The notes beneath the pieces were generated by a model. That model made no database searches. It was given only the letters and a program-made list of their open reading frames with translations, and was not told the origin of the DNA. From assembly GCA_903871235.1 (NCBI GenBank), contig CAIQGA010000027.1:1-57177 (forward strand): a stretch of DNA of 57,177 nt. Reading direction: 5' to 3'. The DNA comes from an uncultured Chlorobiaceae bacterium. Lineage in GTDB: Bacteria; Bacteroidota; Chlorobiia; Chlorobiales; Chlorobiaceae. Each line of letters opens with the position of its first letter. Position 1 is the stretch's first letter. The position numbers and the translations under genes are program-made. Shown in pieces: positions 18,938 through 28,033 of the stretch.

Positions 18938-20353
18938 ATGACAACAGTCTCAGAGGTGCTTGATTATAAAGTAGCGGATCTCTCCCTTGCAGAATGGGGA
19001 CGCAAGGAAATTGAGGTCGCTGAAAAAGAGATGCCGGGCCTTATGGCTACCAGGCGCAAATATGCAGGAAAATTCCCGCTTAAAGGCGCCCGTATTTCAG
19101 GTTCACTGCACATGACCATTCAGACGGCCGTGCTGATCGAAACCCTTGTGGAGCTCGGAGCAGAGGTTCGCTGGGCAAGCTGCAACATCTTTTCAACGCA
19201 GGATCATGCCGCTGCAGCCATCGCAGTAACCGGTGTCCCGGTCTTTGCATGGAAGGGCGAAACTCTCGAAGAGTACTGGTGGTGTACCCGCCAGATCCTT
19301 GAGTTTGAAGGCGGAAAAGGGCCAAACCTCATCGTCGATGATGGCGGTGATGCAACCCTGATGATTATTCTCGGTTACAAGATCGAGAACAATCCTGAAC
19401 TGCTCGAAAAAACTCCGGGAAATCTGGAAGAAAAGGCACTCTACCAGCAGTTCAGGGAGGTCTTTGAAGAGGACAACCAGCGCTGGCACAAGGTTGCCGC
19501 AGAGATGAAGGGTGTTTCGGAAGAGACCACCACCGGTGTTCACCGCCTCTACCAGATGATGGAAAAAGGCGAACTGCTCTTCCCTGCCATCAACGTCAAC
19601 GACTCGGTCACCAAGTCCAAATTCGACAACCTCTATGGATGCCGTGAATCACTGGCTGACGGCATCAAGCGGGCAACCGACGTGATGGTTGCCGGTAAAG
19701 TGGTTGTAGTGCTCGGTTATGGCGATGTAGGCAAGGGGTCAGCCCGCTCAATGCGTGCTTACGGTGCCAGGGTAATTGTAACAGAAATTGACCCGATCTG
19801 TGCGCTGCAGGCCGCAATGGAAGGTTACGAAGTCTCTACCATGGATGAAGCAGTCAAAGAGGGAAACATTTTTGTAACCACAACCGGCAACAAGGATGTC
19901 ATCACCCTTGAGCACATGAAGCAGATGAAGGACGAAGCCATCGTCTGCAACATCGGCCACTTCGACAACGAAATCCAGGTTGAGCAGCTCTACGCCTGCG
20001 CAGGAGCAAAAAGGCTCAACATCAAGCCACAGGTCGACAAGTATACCTTTGAGAACGGCAACTGCATCTATCTGCTTGCAGAAGGACGCCTTGTCAATCT
20101 CGGTTGCGCAACCGGCCACCCTTCGTTCGTGATGAGCAACTCCTTCACCAACCAGACGCTCGCCCAGATTGAACTCTGGACAAAAGAGTATGAGGTCGGC
20201 GTCTACCGTCTGCCGAAAGAGCTTGATGAAGAGGTTGCAAGACTGCACCTTGAACAGCTCGGTGTAAGACTTACCCGTCTTTCAGACGAGCAGGCAGCCT
20301 ACATCGGTGTTCCACTCGATGGGCCCTACAAACCAGAGCATTACCGCTATTGA
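18938..20353 (+). CDS. ahcY: Adenosylhomocysteinase
   Basis: Splits S-adenosylhomocysteine into adenosine and homocysteine, 471 residues. Substrate-binding segments are seen as [19 protein letters not shown] and [20 protein letters not shown]. The NAD-binding fold is [17 protein letters not shown] (near residue 250). The C-terminal [12 protein letters not shown] is the conserved end that completes the NAD site of the neighbouring subunit. The insertion around residues 150-190 is the one typical of the longer bacterial form. Second gene of the metK operon. Confidence 0.97.
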   Translation: MTTVSEVLDYKVADLSLAEWGRKEIEVAEKEMPGLMATRRKYAGKFPLKGARISGSLHMTIQTAVLIETLVELGAEVRWASCNIFSTQDHAAAAIAVTGVPVFAWKGETLEEYWWCTRQILEFEGGKGPNLIVDDGGDATLMIILGYKIENNPELLEKTPGNLEEKALYQQFREVFEEDNQRWHKVAAEMKGVSEETTTGVHRLYQMMEKGELLFPAINVNDSVTKSKFDNLYGCRESLADGIKRATDVMVAGKVVVVLGYGDVGKGSARSMRAYGARVIVTEIDPICALQAAMEGYEVSTMDEAVKEGNIFVTTTGNKDVITLEHMKQMKDEAIVCNIGHFDNEIQVEQLYACAGAKRLNIKPQVDKYTFENGNCIYLLAEGRLVNLGCATGHPSFVMSNSFTNQTLAQIELWTKEYEVGVYRLPKELDEEVARLHLEQLGVRLTRLSDEQAAYIGVPLDGPYKPEHYRY

Positions 20354-20384
20354 ATTTTGTTGTGGCTTGAAAAATGACTGACAA

Positions 20385-20421
20385 CAAAAAAGGCAACCTC
20401 TGTAAAAGGTTGCCTTTTTTG
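20385..20421 (+). terminator. Bidirectional terminator after ahcY and tRNA-Gln
   Basis: AAGGCAACCT (20390-20399) pairs with AGGTTGCCTT (20407-20416), with A-runs on the left and T-runs on the right. It therefore serves both ahcY (plus) and tRNA-Gln (minus). Confidence 0.85.
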
Positions 20422-20425
20422 TTTG

Positions 20426-20497
20426 CTGGGGCGGCAGGATTCGAACCTGCGGATGTCGGCTCCAAAGGCCGATGCCTTACCACTTGGCGACGCCCCA
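20426..20497 (-). tRNA. tRNA-Gln (anticodon TTG)
   Basis: Acceptor TGGGGCG/CGCCCCA with discriminator G, anticodon stem TCGGC/GCCGA with loop CTTTGGA, and T arm GCAGG-TTCGAAT-CCTGC. CCA is not encoded. Confidence 0.95.
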
Positions 20498-20668
20498 ATC
20501 ATACGGCCCGCAATGTACGTATATTAACATAAAATCACAAGAGGTTACCTTAATCTTGTTGCAAGAAAAGGGAAGGCACAAGGCTGGCCCCTACGGGCAG
20601 GGGCGAAGATGAGGTTTGAACATTTATCTGTATATTTTTCGGCATCGAAAACGGAATTCTATTTGACA

Positions 20669-21316
20669 ATGACAAAAATCAAAATCTGTGGCATAACGCA
20701 GTTGGAGGATGCCCTTGAAGCTTGCCGGGCCGGGGCTGATGCGCTTGGCTTCAATTTCAGCAGCGCGAGTCGGCGAAACATAACTCCTGAGCGGACGAGA
20801 GAAATTATTGAAAAACTGCCGCCGTTTGTTCTGTCGACAGGCATCTTTGTTGATCACTCCCCCGAAGAGATCAATGCAATTTGCCGCTTTTGCAGACTCC
20901 AGACTGCGCAACTGCACAGCGAGCACTACACTCCGGAGCATGCACAATCAATCACCGAAGCCAGAGTAATCAAGGTCTTTCGACCTGAAGAAAATTTTGC
21001 GGTGGAGGAGGTTTTGGCGTTTGCCAAAAAAAGCGGCATCAATGCGTTTCTTTTTGATGCGTACCGGGCCGATATGGCGGGCGGAACAGGAGAGAGCATC
21101 ACACTCTCTCTTGCCGCACGTATCTTTCGTGAGCTTGGCGACTCCTGTTATGCCATACTGGCTGGAGGGCTAACGGCCACCAATGTGGGCGAAGCCATCC
21201 GACACATCCAGCCCTACGGCGTCGATACCGCAAGCGGAGTCGAAAGCGAAGCCGGTATCAAGGACGGCTTAAAAATGAGATCATTCACCAAGGCAGTACG
21301 CGAAGCGATCTCTTGA
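20669..21316 (+). CDS. trpF: Phosphoribosylanthranilate isomerase
   Basis: Tryptophan-biosynthesis TIM-barrel enzyme, about 215 residues from the ATG at 20669. MTKIKICGITQLEDALEA gives the catalytic cysteine in KICG, the family start; the open frame reaches back to 20609 without support. GADALGFNFSSASRRNI, STGIFVDHSPEEI, LFDAYRADMAGGTGE (catalytic aspartate) and ILAGGLTATNVGEAI with DTASGVESEAGIKD (phosphate-binding loops) follow in order. No other trp gene is adjacent. Confidence 0.95.
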   Translation: MTKIKICGITQLEDALEACRAGADALGFNFSSASRRNITPERTREIIEKLPPFVLSTGIFVDHSPEEINAICRFCRLQTAQLHSEHYTPEHAQSITEARVIKVFRPEENFAVEEVLAFAKKSGINAFLFDAYRADMAGGTGESITLSLAARIFRELGDSCYAILAGGLTATNVGEAIRHIQPYGVDTASGVESEAGIKDGLKMRSFTKAVREAIS

Positions 21317-21318
21317 CT

Positions 21319-22281
21319 TCAATGGCCTGCAACGGCTGCAAGATGGCCCATAATAAGCTCCGAGGCCGTATCAGGCAATTCAACCGTTATCAGATGCCCG
21401 CATTTGGGTATTTCAACATAGCGCCCCTTGCCGGTCAGCTCAACCAGTTTTTTGGTATTCTTGCAGGTCATGATCGCATCTCCCGCCCCCGCCACAAAAA
21501 GAAGAGAGGCATCAACCGCCCTGACCATGTCAGGCACTGAGCCGGTTACCTCATAAGAGGTTATCTGGAGAGTTGTCTGTTCAATGGCATCCGGTGCACA
21601 AAGCCCGAGACTCCTGAACGCTATAAGAATATCATGATGCGGCACCGGATTCTTGGCCAGCACAAGCCGGGCATAAACGTATGCAGGAAACCACCAGGTC
21701 AGTTTCCGTAACATATTATTGAAAACGAAGGGAATGATACTCGATGAAACGGCCTTGATAACGGCATTGTTCGGAAGCATGCCGAAATTGAAAAAGGTCA
21801 TCGACCGAATAAGGCCGGGATTGGAACGGGCATAATCGAGCGCAACGAACGGCCCGAAAGAAAACGCAGCGATATGAAACCCTTTAAGCCCAAGCTTGCT
21901 GACCAACTCACGCAGGTCATGCGCAAAAAAATCGATGTGGTAGTGGTTCTTGGGATCGTTATCTGACCATCCATGCCCACGCATGTCGTAGGAGATAGTC
22001 CGTACCCCTTTATTGTTGAGATAGTTGACCACATGATGCCACCACATCCACCAGCAGTCCCAGCCATGAATAAGCACAACCGTCTCTTTGGCATCTCTGG
22101 GGCCGGAATCGTGATAATGATGAACAATACCGTTCAGCTCTATAAAGCAACTCTTCTCCATTAACGAAAGCTCGTAGGTTGCGCGTTTAGCCGCAGCCAC
22201 GTCCTGCGATGCCTGCAGAGTGAGTTGCTCCTGCCGGTAAGTGGTAAATTTGCTTGTCGGGAGTGACGCTTGTTGTGCCAT
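21319..22281 (-). CDS. Alpha/beta hydrolase
   Basis: Serine hydrolase-fold protein of about 320 residues. The start at 22281 (MAQQASLPTSK) is one choice; the open frame begins at 22320. The fold starts with VVLIHGWDCWWMWWHHVV (oxyanion region), then SYDMRGHGWSDND. The nucleophile elbow is AAFSFGPFVAL (A-x-S-x-G instead of G-x-S-x-G), VAGAGDAIMTCKN probably carries the catalytic acid, and CGHLITVELPD the histidine. The roughly 45-residue N-terminal extension is uncharacterised. The substrate is unknown. It converges with trpF, three bases apart. Confidence 0.85.
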   Translation of the reverse strand: MAQQASLPTSKFTTYRQEQLTLQASQDVAAAKRATYELSLMEKSCFIELNGIVHHYHDSGPRDAKETVVLIHGWDCWWMWWHHVVNYLNNKGVRTISYDMRGHGWSDNDPKNHYHIDFFAHDLRELVSKLGLKGFHIAAFSFGPFVALDYARSNPGLIRSMTFFNFGMLPNNAVIKAVSSSIIPFVFNNMLRKLTWWFPAYVYARLVLAKNPVPHHDILIAFRSLGLCAPDAIEQTTLQITSYEVTGSVPDMVRAVDASLLFVAGAGDAIMTCKNTKKLVELTGKGRYVEIPKCGHLITVELPDTASELIMGHLAAVAGH

Positions 22282-22492
22282 AAGATGAAGCTGCTTATGA
22301 TGAGTGAAGATATGACACAATATAATCTATAAATGAAGAAAAAATGAGCCGTCAGGGGTGAATTCCGACAAAACGGCCATGTCCGGCCTGAAAAAAGTAC
22401 CGCCAAAAGCTTCGCTCCGTTATCATGCAGCAAGAAAATTAAGCGATAACAAAAGGGTATTGAACGCTCTGAGGCTTCTCGAAAGAGGTAGT

Positions 22493-24241
22493 TTATACGA
22501 CTGGAGAAGTGAGAAAAATCTTTTCGCATTCACGCCTGATAATTTCCTGCTGTTCAAGAATCAGTTCCGGATCAACTGTAAAGTGGTTCAGGAGCTGTGA
22601 AAAAATCTGGATGGAGGTTTCAAATTTTTCGGTAACCACCACATCGGCGCCAGCCTGGTAAAGCTCCGCGACATCATCAAGCGTTCTTGCCCTGACGATA
22701 ATGAACGCTTTTTTATTGATTTCACGAATCACCGCAATACTTTTTCGGATTGCCGTAGCGTCTGAAATACCAAGAACCAGCGCACGGGCATGATCCATTC
22801 CTGCACGAATCAATGCTTTTTTTTCTGTACAGTCACCATAATAAATCGGCTCCCCCCTTCTTCTCATAACCTTGACTGTTTCCCGATCAATCTCAAGCAC
22901 GCAATAGGAAATATTGGTAGCACGAAGCACTGCCGCCACATTCTGGCCATTGATGCCAAAGCCGATAATTCCAGCATGAATCTCTCCAGCACAGATAATG
23001 GTACTGTCAGGCGGTCGCACGGCAGAGGAGGATGAGTCCCTTGAGACAAGAGGAATAAAGCCAAGTGCAGGCACTACCTGGTCGGCAATTTTCGGCGCAA
23101 TGGCTATCATGGCCGGAGTGACAATCATGGTGACTACGATGATGACAAGCATGGCCTGAAAAACCTCATGATTGATGACACTGTTCTTCAAGCCGCTCTC
23201 TGCAAGCACAAAAGAGAACTCCCCGATCTGTGCAAGCGCCATACCGGCCATCATGCTGACGCGGAGAGAGTTGCCAAGCGCAAGAGAGACCCCTGCAACC
23301 AGCAGCCCTTTCACCAGCAGTACGACAAGGGCGATGGAGACAAAAAGAGGCAGGTTGATCATCTTGACATCAAGCATAAGCCCGACGGATATAAAAAAGA
23401 TACTGCTGAACGCCTCACGAAAGGGATCAATGGTCACGCTTATCTGATGACTTTCGTCAGTACTGGCAATTACCATACCCGCAGCAAATGAGCCAAGGGC
23501 AAGCGACAAGCCAACAAGTGAAGTCAGATAAGCCGCGCCGAAACAGATCACCAGTGCCCCGATGACCAGAACCTCCCTGGCGTGAAGAGAGGAAATAAGA
23601 CGAACCATTTTCGGCATAAGCAGCCTGAAACCGAAAAAAATGACCGTAGCAAAGAGCGCAATGAGACCAATTTTTTTACCTGCCATTGCAAAGGAAAGCG
23701 CAGCATCAGGATTTAAAAAATTGATGCCTATCATCAGGGGAACAATCGCGATATCCTGAAAAATCAAAATCCCTAAAGCAAATCGGCCATGCTGCAACGT
23801 CAGCTCATCGCGGTCAGCCAGAATTTTCAGGCATATTGCCGTACTGCTGACCGAAAAGGTAAATCCAAGAAAGAGGGCCGCCGAAAGGGTAATGGCGTGC
23901 CCTATGGCAAGCATAAACCCGTAGGAAAGAAAGGTGATAGCAAGGCCGGTCAGAAGAAGCTGGACGACACCGCCAACCAGCACAATGTTTTTCAGCTTTT
24001 TGAGGTCATCGAGCGAAAACTCAAGGCCAATCGTAAACAACAGGAGGACAACGCCCAGCTCGGCAAGCGTAGAAATCATTTTTTGATCATAGACCGCGCC
24101 AATACCTGACGGGCCAAAAAGGATGCCCGTAAAAATCAGCCCGATAACAGGCGGAATCTTCAAGCGCTGGAAAACAAGAATAATAACGACGGCCAATGCT
24201 CCTATCAGCACCAGTTGGCCGAGAAAATCAAATTCATGCAT
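22493..24241 (-). CDS. Kef-type monovalent cation:proton antiporter with TrkA-N domain
   Basis: Inner-membrane CPA2-family transporter, 582 residues. About twelve hydrophobic segments fill residues 8-385, starting FLGQLVLIGALAVVIILVFQRL, with the family sequence TGILFGPSGIGAV. A cytoplasmic Rossmann (TrkA-N/RCK) domain begins at IIGFGINGQNVAAVL (near 425) and continues through VLEIDRETV and GDCTEKKALIRAG. There it would sense NAD(H) or another ligand. There is no TrkA-C domain after it. The transported ion (K+ or Na+) is not predictable. Confidence 0.88.
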   Translation of the reverse strand: MHEFDFLGQLVLIGALAVVIILVFQRLKIPPVIGLIFTGILFGPSGIGAVYDQKMISTLAELGVVLLLFTIGLEFSLDDLKKLKNIVLVGGVVQLLLTGLAITFLSYGFMLAIGHAITLSAALFLGFTFSVSSTAICLKILADRDELTLQHGRFALGILIFQDIAIVPLMIGINFLNPDAALSFAMAGKKIGLIALFATVIFFGFRLLMPKMVRLISSLHAREVLVIGALVICFGAAYLTSLVGLSLALGSFAAGMVIASTDESHQISVTIDPFREAFSSIFFISVGLMLDVKMINLPLFVSIALVVLLVKGLLVAGVSLALGNSLRVSMMAGMALAQIGEFSFVLAESGLKNSVINHEVFQAMLVIIVVTMIVTPAMIAIAPKIADQVVPALGFIPLVSRDSSSSAVRPPDSTIICAGEIHAGIIGFGINGQNVAAVLRATNISYCVLEIDRETVKVMRRRGEPIYYGDCTEKKALIRAGMDHARALVLGISDATAIRKSIAVIREINKKAFIIVRARTLDDVAELYQAGADVVVTEKFETSIQIFSQLLNHFTVDPELILEQQEIIRRECEKIFLTSPVV

Positions 24242-24397
24242 AGAGAGAGTACCTCAACAGGAGAAAAGCGGCTTTCAAAAGATATATTCCCTTATTGTAT
24301 CTTTATCTATGCAAAAATCAAAGCAGGATACAGTGTCCGCCCGGCTTTTTTTAAAAACGGGAATTTTTTCAAAAAACAGGCAACCCTCTTCACCCTT

Positions 24398-24691
24398 ATG
24401 CCCGTACAAGCCGTCTACATCACAGCAGCACTTCTTTTGCTCGCAACACTACCCCTGCCTCTACCCGCCGATTTCTTCGAGCTGGTGAAAATCGTGGCCG
24501 CAGGCACCTTTGCCTGGGGAGCTTACCAAAATTTTCAGCGTAAACTTTTCCTGCTCCCTCTCGCATACACCATGCTGGCCATACTCTACAACCCGGTCAT
24601 GGAAATTAGCCTTGCAAAAGAGATCACAATAGCGCTTAACCTTCTGGCAGCAACACTTTTGCTCTCAACAAAACAGCATATCGCAGAGTAA
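24398..24691 (+). CDS. Small membrane protein of unknown function
   Basis: A 97-residue protein from the ATG at 24398 (MPVQAVYITAALLLL). The longer open frame from 24215 overlaps the divergent antiporter start and adds polar sequence without family character. Four hydrophobic segments are visible: YITAALLLLATLPLPLP, IVAAGTFAWGAYQ, LLPLAYTMLAILYNPV and ALNLLAATLLL. The conserved-looking NPVMEI and K/R-rich loop QNFQRKL suggest a real protein. No family assignment is made. Confidence 0.6.
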   Translation: MPVQAVYITAALLLLATLPLPLPADFFELVKIVAAGTFAWGAYQNFQRKLFLLPLAYTMLAILYNPVMEISLAKEITIALNLLAATLLLSTKQHIAE

Positions 24692-24706
24692 GCTGCGATA
24701 TGCTGT
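24673..24706 (-). terminator. 14-bp perfect hairpin, terminator for rubrerythrin gene
   Basis: ACAGCATATCGCAG (24673-24686) pairs perfectly with CTGCGATATGCTGT (24693-24706). On the minus strand it is followed by TTTTGTT, so it should end the rubrerythrin transcript. It also covers the last codons of the small membrane protein on the plus strand. Confidence 0.7.
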
Positions 24707-24753
24707 TGTCTGTTCTTCAAACCAGAGAGAAAAACCGGAAGAATGCCCCGCTA

Positions 24754-25254
24754 CTACACCTGTACGTACCGCGAAGCCTTTGCACCGCATATTGGGCAAT
24801 TTTCAGGCGGGTTGCCAAGCTCAATGTGCCCGCAGAACGGACAGAGCCATACCTCGGCTTCCTCAATATCCTGACCATTACGCACCGCTTCAAGCGCTTT
24901 TTTATAAAGTTCTGCATGAACTCGTTCAGCCCTAAGCGCAAAAGAAAACATCCGTTTTGCAGGATGCTCATCCAGTTCAGCCTGTTTAACCATCGGCGGA
25001 TACATTTCAGTATGCTCAAAGGTTTCTCCCCCTATTGCGGCCTCAAGATTTTCAGCCGTTGAGCCAACTCCACCGAGCGCCTCAAAATGGCCCGCTGCAT
25101 GAATACGCTCAGCCTGAGCTGTTGTGCGAAACAACTTTGCAATATTACAAAACCCCTTGCCCTCCGCCTCATTGGCAAAGGAAAGGTACTTCTGGTTAGC
25201 CTGACTCTCACCGGCAAATGCCTCTTTCAGATTCTCTTTTGTTGTAGTCATCAC
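24754..25254 (-). CDS. Rubrerythrin
   Basis: Diiron peroxidase of anaerobes, 166 residues, cytoplasmic protection against hydrogen peroxide. The ferritin-like four-helix domain (residues 5-130) shows ENLKEAFAGESQANQKY, AEGKGFCNIAKLFRTTAQAERIH and the later ALRAERVHAELYKKAL, which supply the iron-binding Glu and His residues. The C-terminal rubredoxin-like domain has two CxxC pairs, WLCPFCGH and NCPICGAK. Its presence fits a strictly anaerobic host. Confidence 0.95.
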   Translation of the reverse strand: MMTTTKENLKEAFAGESQANQKYLSFANEAEGKGFCNIAKLFRTTAQAERIHAAGHFEALGGVGSTAENLEAAIGGETFEHTEMYPPMVKQAELDEHPAKRMFSFALRAERVHAELYKKALEAVRNGQDIEEAEVWLCPFCGHIELGNPPENCPICGAKASRYVQV

Positions 25255-25295
25255 GGTTATCTCTTTTTTTTGTTATTCATAAAATTTGCAGCCTC

Positions 25296-25886
25296 CTATG
25301 CCTCTTTCCAGTAATCATATATTCTGGTGACAAATCCGGGCATCAAAAGTGTCATGTTATCCAGATCTTCCTCCGTCAAATCGTCGAAATCTTCAGTTAT
25401 TTTTGCAAGAAGAAACATCGGTGTCACAAACTGCGCACGCTCTTCATCTTCCAGAAAAGGTTTCCATGAAGCATGTGCCAGTTCCATCCCCACAGTAAAT
25501 CCAAGTGCCCAATTTTCAACGGCGAGTCTTTTCTCCTCCTCATCAGCATAGCCGTATTGCTCAAACAGCGGAAAAAATTCATCGGGATCTTCTTCAAATT
25601 GCTGCGCAATAGTCTCAAAATGGCGAACAAGAAGATTGTGAATCATTTTTTTTTCCGCTACCGAAGAAAAAGAGGGTTCCTCATTGTTCTCCTGATCCCA
25701 TATACAGGAAATCCATCTCTCAGTCGGAATTACCTCCGGACCAACAACCAACGCGGTCATATAACCATCAACCATCTCAATAGAAAAAAGGCAATCCTCC
25801 GGAGTTGAGTCGGAGACAAGAAAACTCTCCAGTATATCGAGCTCTTCATTGGAAAGCGGCTGCTGTTGCGGTTCGGATGGGTTCAT
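25296..25886 (-). CDS. UPF0149/YecA-family protein
   Basis: A 196-residue acidic protein of the YecA/YgfB family. Typical segments are LSNEELDILESFLVSD, SIEMVDGYMTALVVGPEVIP and ENWALGFTVGMELA. The C-terminal SEC-C-type zinc motif found in some YecA proteins is missing. The biochemical role of the family is not established. It lies 40 bases upstream of the rubrerythrin gene on the same strand, so they may be co-transcribed. Confidence 0.75.
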   Translation of the reverse strand: MNPSEPQQQPLSNEELDILESFLVSDSTPEDCLFSIEMVDGYMTALVVGPEVIPTERWISCIWDQENNEEPSFSSVAEKKMIHNLLVRHFETIAQQFEEDPDEFFPLFEQYGYADEEEKRLAVENWALGFTVGMELAHASWKPFLEDEERAQFVTPMFLLAKITEDFDDLTEEDLDNMTLLMPGFVTRIYDYWKEA

Positions 25887-26105
25887 GAGAATGAATTATT
25901 TACAATGGACAATTTATAATGGATAATGTGTTGACCGACACCTCGACAAGTTCATCGCCTCACGCTCGCAATGGCGCTTTGAGAGCAGCAGAACGGCTTT
26001 TCTTTACTCAAAAACGCTCAGCATTGATAAAATAATACAAAAAGATTATATAGAAACCCAAGCCTGCCAAGGGCTACTTGTTCATTTTTTTTCAAAAATA
26101 CTGTC

Positions 26106-27812
26106 ATGTTCAAACCAAAATTATTTTCAATCCTGCCAGAGCTTACCCCGGACAGGATCATGAAGGATGTTATTGCCGGCATCATGGTCGGCATTGTTGC
26201 CCTGCCGCTGGCGATAGCTTTTGCCATAGCCTCCGGAGTATCGCCTGAAAAGGGGCTTATTACCGCCGTTGTCGGAGGGTTCCTTGTCTCTTTTCTTGGA
26301 GGAAGCCGGGTTCAGATTGGTGGTCCGACAGGAGCCTTTATTGTAATCCTCTACGGAATTGTCCAGCAGTACGGCATTAACGGCCTCGTCGTGGCAACCA
26401 TCATGTCGGGCATTATCCTCATGATCATGGGCTTTGCCCAGTTCGGCTCGCTCATCAAGTTTATCCCCTATCCGGTCATTGTCGGCTTTACCAGCGGTAT
26501 TGCTGTCATTATTTTTTCCAGCCAGATCAAGGATTTTCTTGGTCTCGACATCGCCGTCGTGCCTGCCGACTTTATCGGTAAATGGGCATCCTACGCCAAA
26601 AGTCTGCCGACATTCAGCCCTCAAAGCTTCATGATCGGCATCCTTGCCCTCCTGATTATCCTCTTCTGGCCAAAAGTGTCGCGAAAAATTCCCGGTTCAC
26701 TCATCGCCATTATTGCCACAACCGTACTTGTACAATACTTGCACCTTGATGTAGCAACCATTGCATCCCGTTTTGGAGAGATCCCCTCCATGATTCCAGC
26801 CCCGACTTTCCCGACGGTTGATTTTGCGACAATACAGCATCTCATCATGCCGGCAACCACCATCGCCCTGCTTGGAGCAATCGAAGCGCTGCTCTCGGCG
26901 GTGGTCGCTGACGGCATGATCGGCAGTCGGCACAAATCGAATATGGAGCTGATTGCCCAGGGAGCTGCAAATATCATCACTCCCCTCTTCGGAGGCATTC
27001 CTGTTACCGGAGCAATCGCAAGAACGGCGACCAATGTCAAAAACGGCGGCAGAACCCCTATCGCAGGGATAGTTCACGCCTTGACGCTGCTGCTCATCAT
27101 GCTGCTTTTCGGCAAATGGGCCAAGCTCATTCCGATGCCTGCACTGGCAGCAATTCTCATTGTTGTTGCCTGGAACATGAGCGAAATCCACGTCTTCCGG
27201 CAACTTCTCAAAAGCCCGCGTAGCGATGTCATTGTATTGCTGACCACCTTCGGCCTGACCGTTGTGTTTGATCTTACCCTCGCCATTGAAATTGGGATGC
27301 TCCTCGCCGTTATCCTCTTCATGCAGCGTATGGCTCAGCTCTCCAATGTCGGCGTCATTACAAAGGAGCTGAAAGACCGCGACGAAGAGGATGACCCGAA
27401 TACGATTGTGACACGCAAAGTGCCTGATGGTGTCGAGGTCTTTGAAATCGGCGGCCCCTTCTTCTTTGGTGCGGCCAGCAAGTTCAGGGAGGCAATGCAC
27501 ATCGTTGAACAGGCACCAAAAATCCGGATCATCAGAATGCGAAGTGTCCTCTCCATCGATGCCACAGGGCTGAACATGATGAGGGATCTGCTCAAAGACT
27601 GCAAAAAAACAGAGACCCGGCTTATCCTCTCAGGCGTTCATGCCCAGCCCCTCTTTGCCCTGCAGCAATACGGATTGTACGACGAATTGGGTGAAGAGAA
27701 CATTTTCGGCAACATTGACGACGCTCTCGACCACGCAAGAGAGATTCTCGGTCTGCCAAAAATGGGCCGGCAGCAAAACTTTGTGCCGACAGTACAGCGA
27801 GAAAAAAACTGA
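26106..27812 (+). CDS. SulP-family anion transporter with STAS domain
   Basis: Inner-membrane SLC26/SulP transporter for sulfate, bicarbonate or a similar anion, 568 residues. The membrane part (residues 15-410) contains ROUGHLY twelve to fourteen segments, with the family sequences [35 protein letters not shown] and [20 protein letters not shown]. The cytoplasmic STAS domain (about 445-550) begins [18 protein letters not shown] and has the [10 protein letters not shown] loop. In a sulfide-oxidising autotroph either sulfate or bicarbonate is plausible. It stands alone and is followed by a terminator-like hairpin. Confidence 0.9.
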   Translation: MFKPKLFSILPELTPDRIMKDVIAGIMVGIVALPLAIAFAIASGVSPEKGLITAVVGGFLVSFLGGSRVQIGGPTGAFIVILYGIVQQYGINGLVVATIMSGIILMIMGFAQFGSLIKFIPYPVIVGFTSGIAVIIFSSQIKDFLGLDIAVVPADFIGKWASYAKSLPTFSPQSFMIGILALLIILFWPKVSRKIPGSLIAIIATTVLVQYLHLDVATIASRFGEIPSMIPAPTFPTVDFATIQHLIMPATTIALLGAIEALLSAVVADGMIGSRHKSNMELIAQGAANIITPLFGGIPVTGAIARTATNVKNGGRTPIAGIVHALTLLLIMLLFGKWAKLIPMPALAAILIVVAWNMSEIHVFRQLLKSPRSDVIVLLTTFGLTVVFDLTLAIEIGMLLAVILFMQRMAQLSNVGVITKELKDRDEEDDPNTIVTRKVPDGVEVFEIGGPFFFGAASKFREAMHIVEQAPKIRIIRMRSVLSIDATGLNMMRDLLKDCKKTETRLILSGVHAQPLFALQQYGLYDELGEENIFGNIDDALDHAREILGLPKMGRQQNFVPTVQREKN

Positions 27813-27921
27813 ATTTCGCCACTACAGGGTAACCGATTACAGATTATGAGGTTACCCATAACTGGAGCCGATAAACGCTCTGGAGAGAAACAAAGCCTGT
27901 CACCAAAAACAGATAGATCTG

Positions 27922-27954
27922 TAAGTCGTGAAAATTACGGACTGATTTTTTTTA
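27922..27954 (+). terminator. Probable terminator after the SulP gene
   Basis: AGTCGT (27924-27929) pairs with ACGGACT (27937-27943, one bulged G), closely followed by eight T. It is a short stem, so the confidence is moderate. Confidence 0.5.
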
Positions 27955-28033
27955 ATTATGAAAATGTATACATTTCATATACAAATCTTCGTAGTTGCCA
28001 ATAATTATCAGGTAAAAAGCGATCCCCCCAACA

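Noticed and set aside
22358-22600. 80-codon plus-strand frame between the hydrolase and antiporter genes
   Set aside because: It overlaps the end of the antiporter gene and shows no family features.
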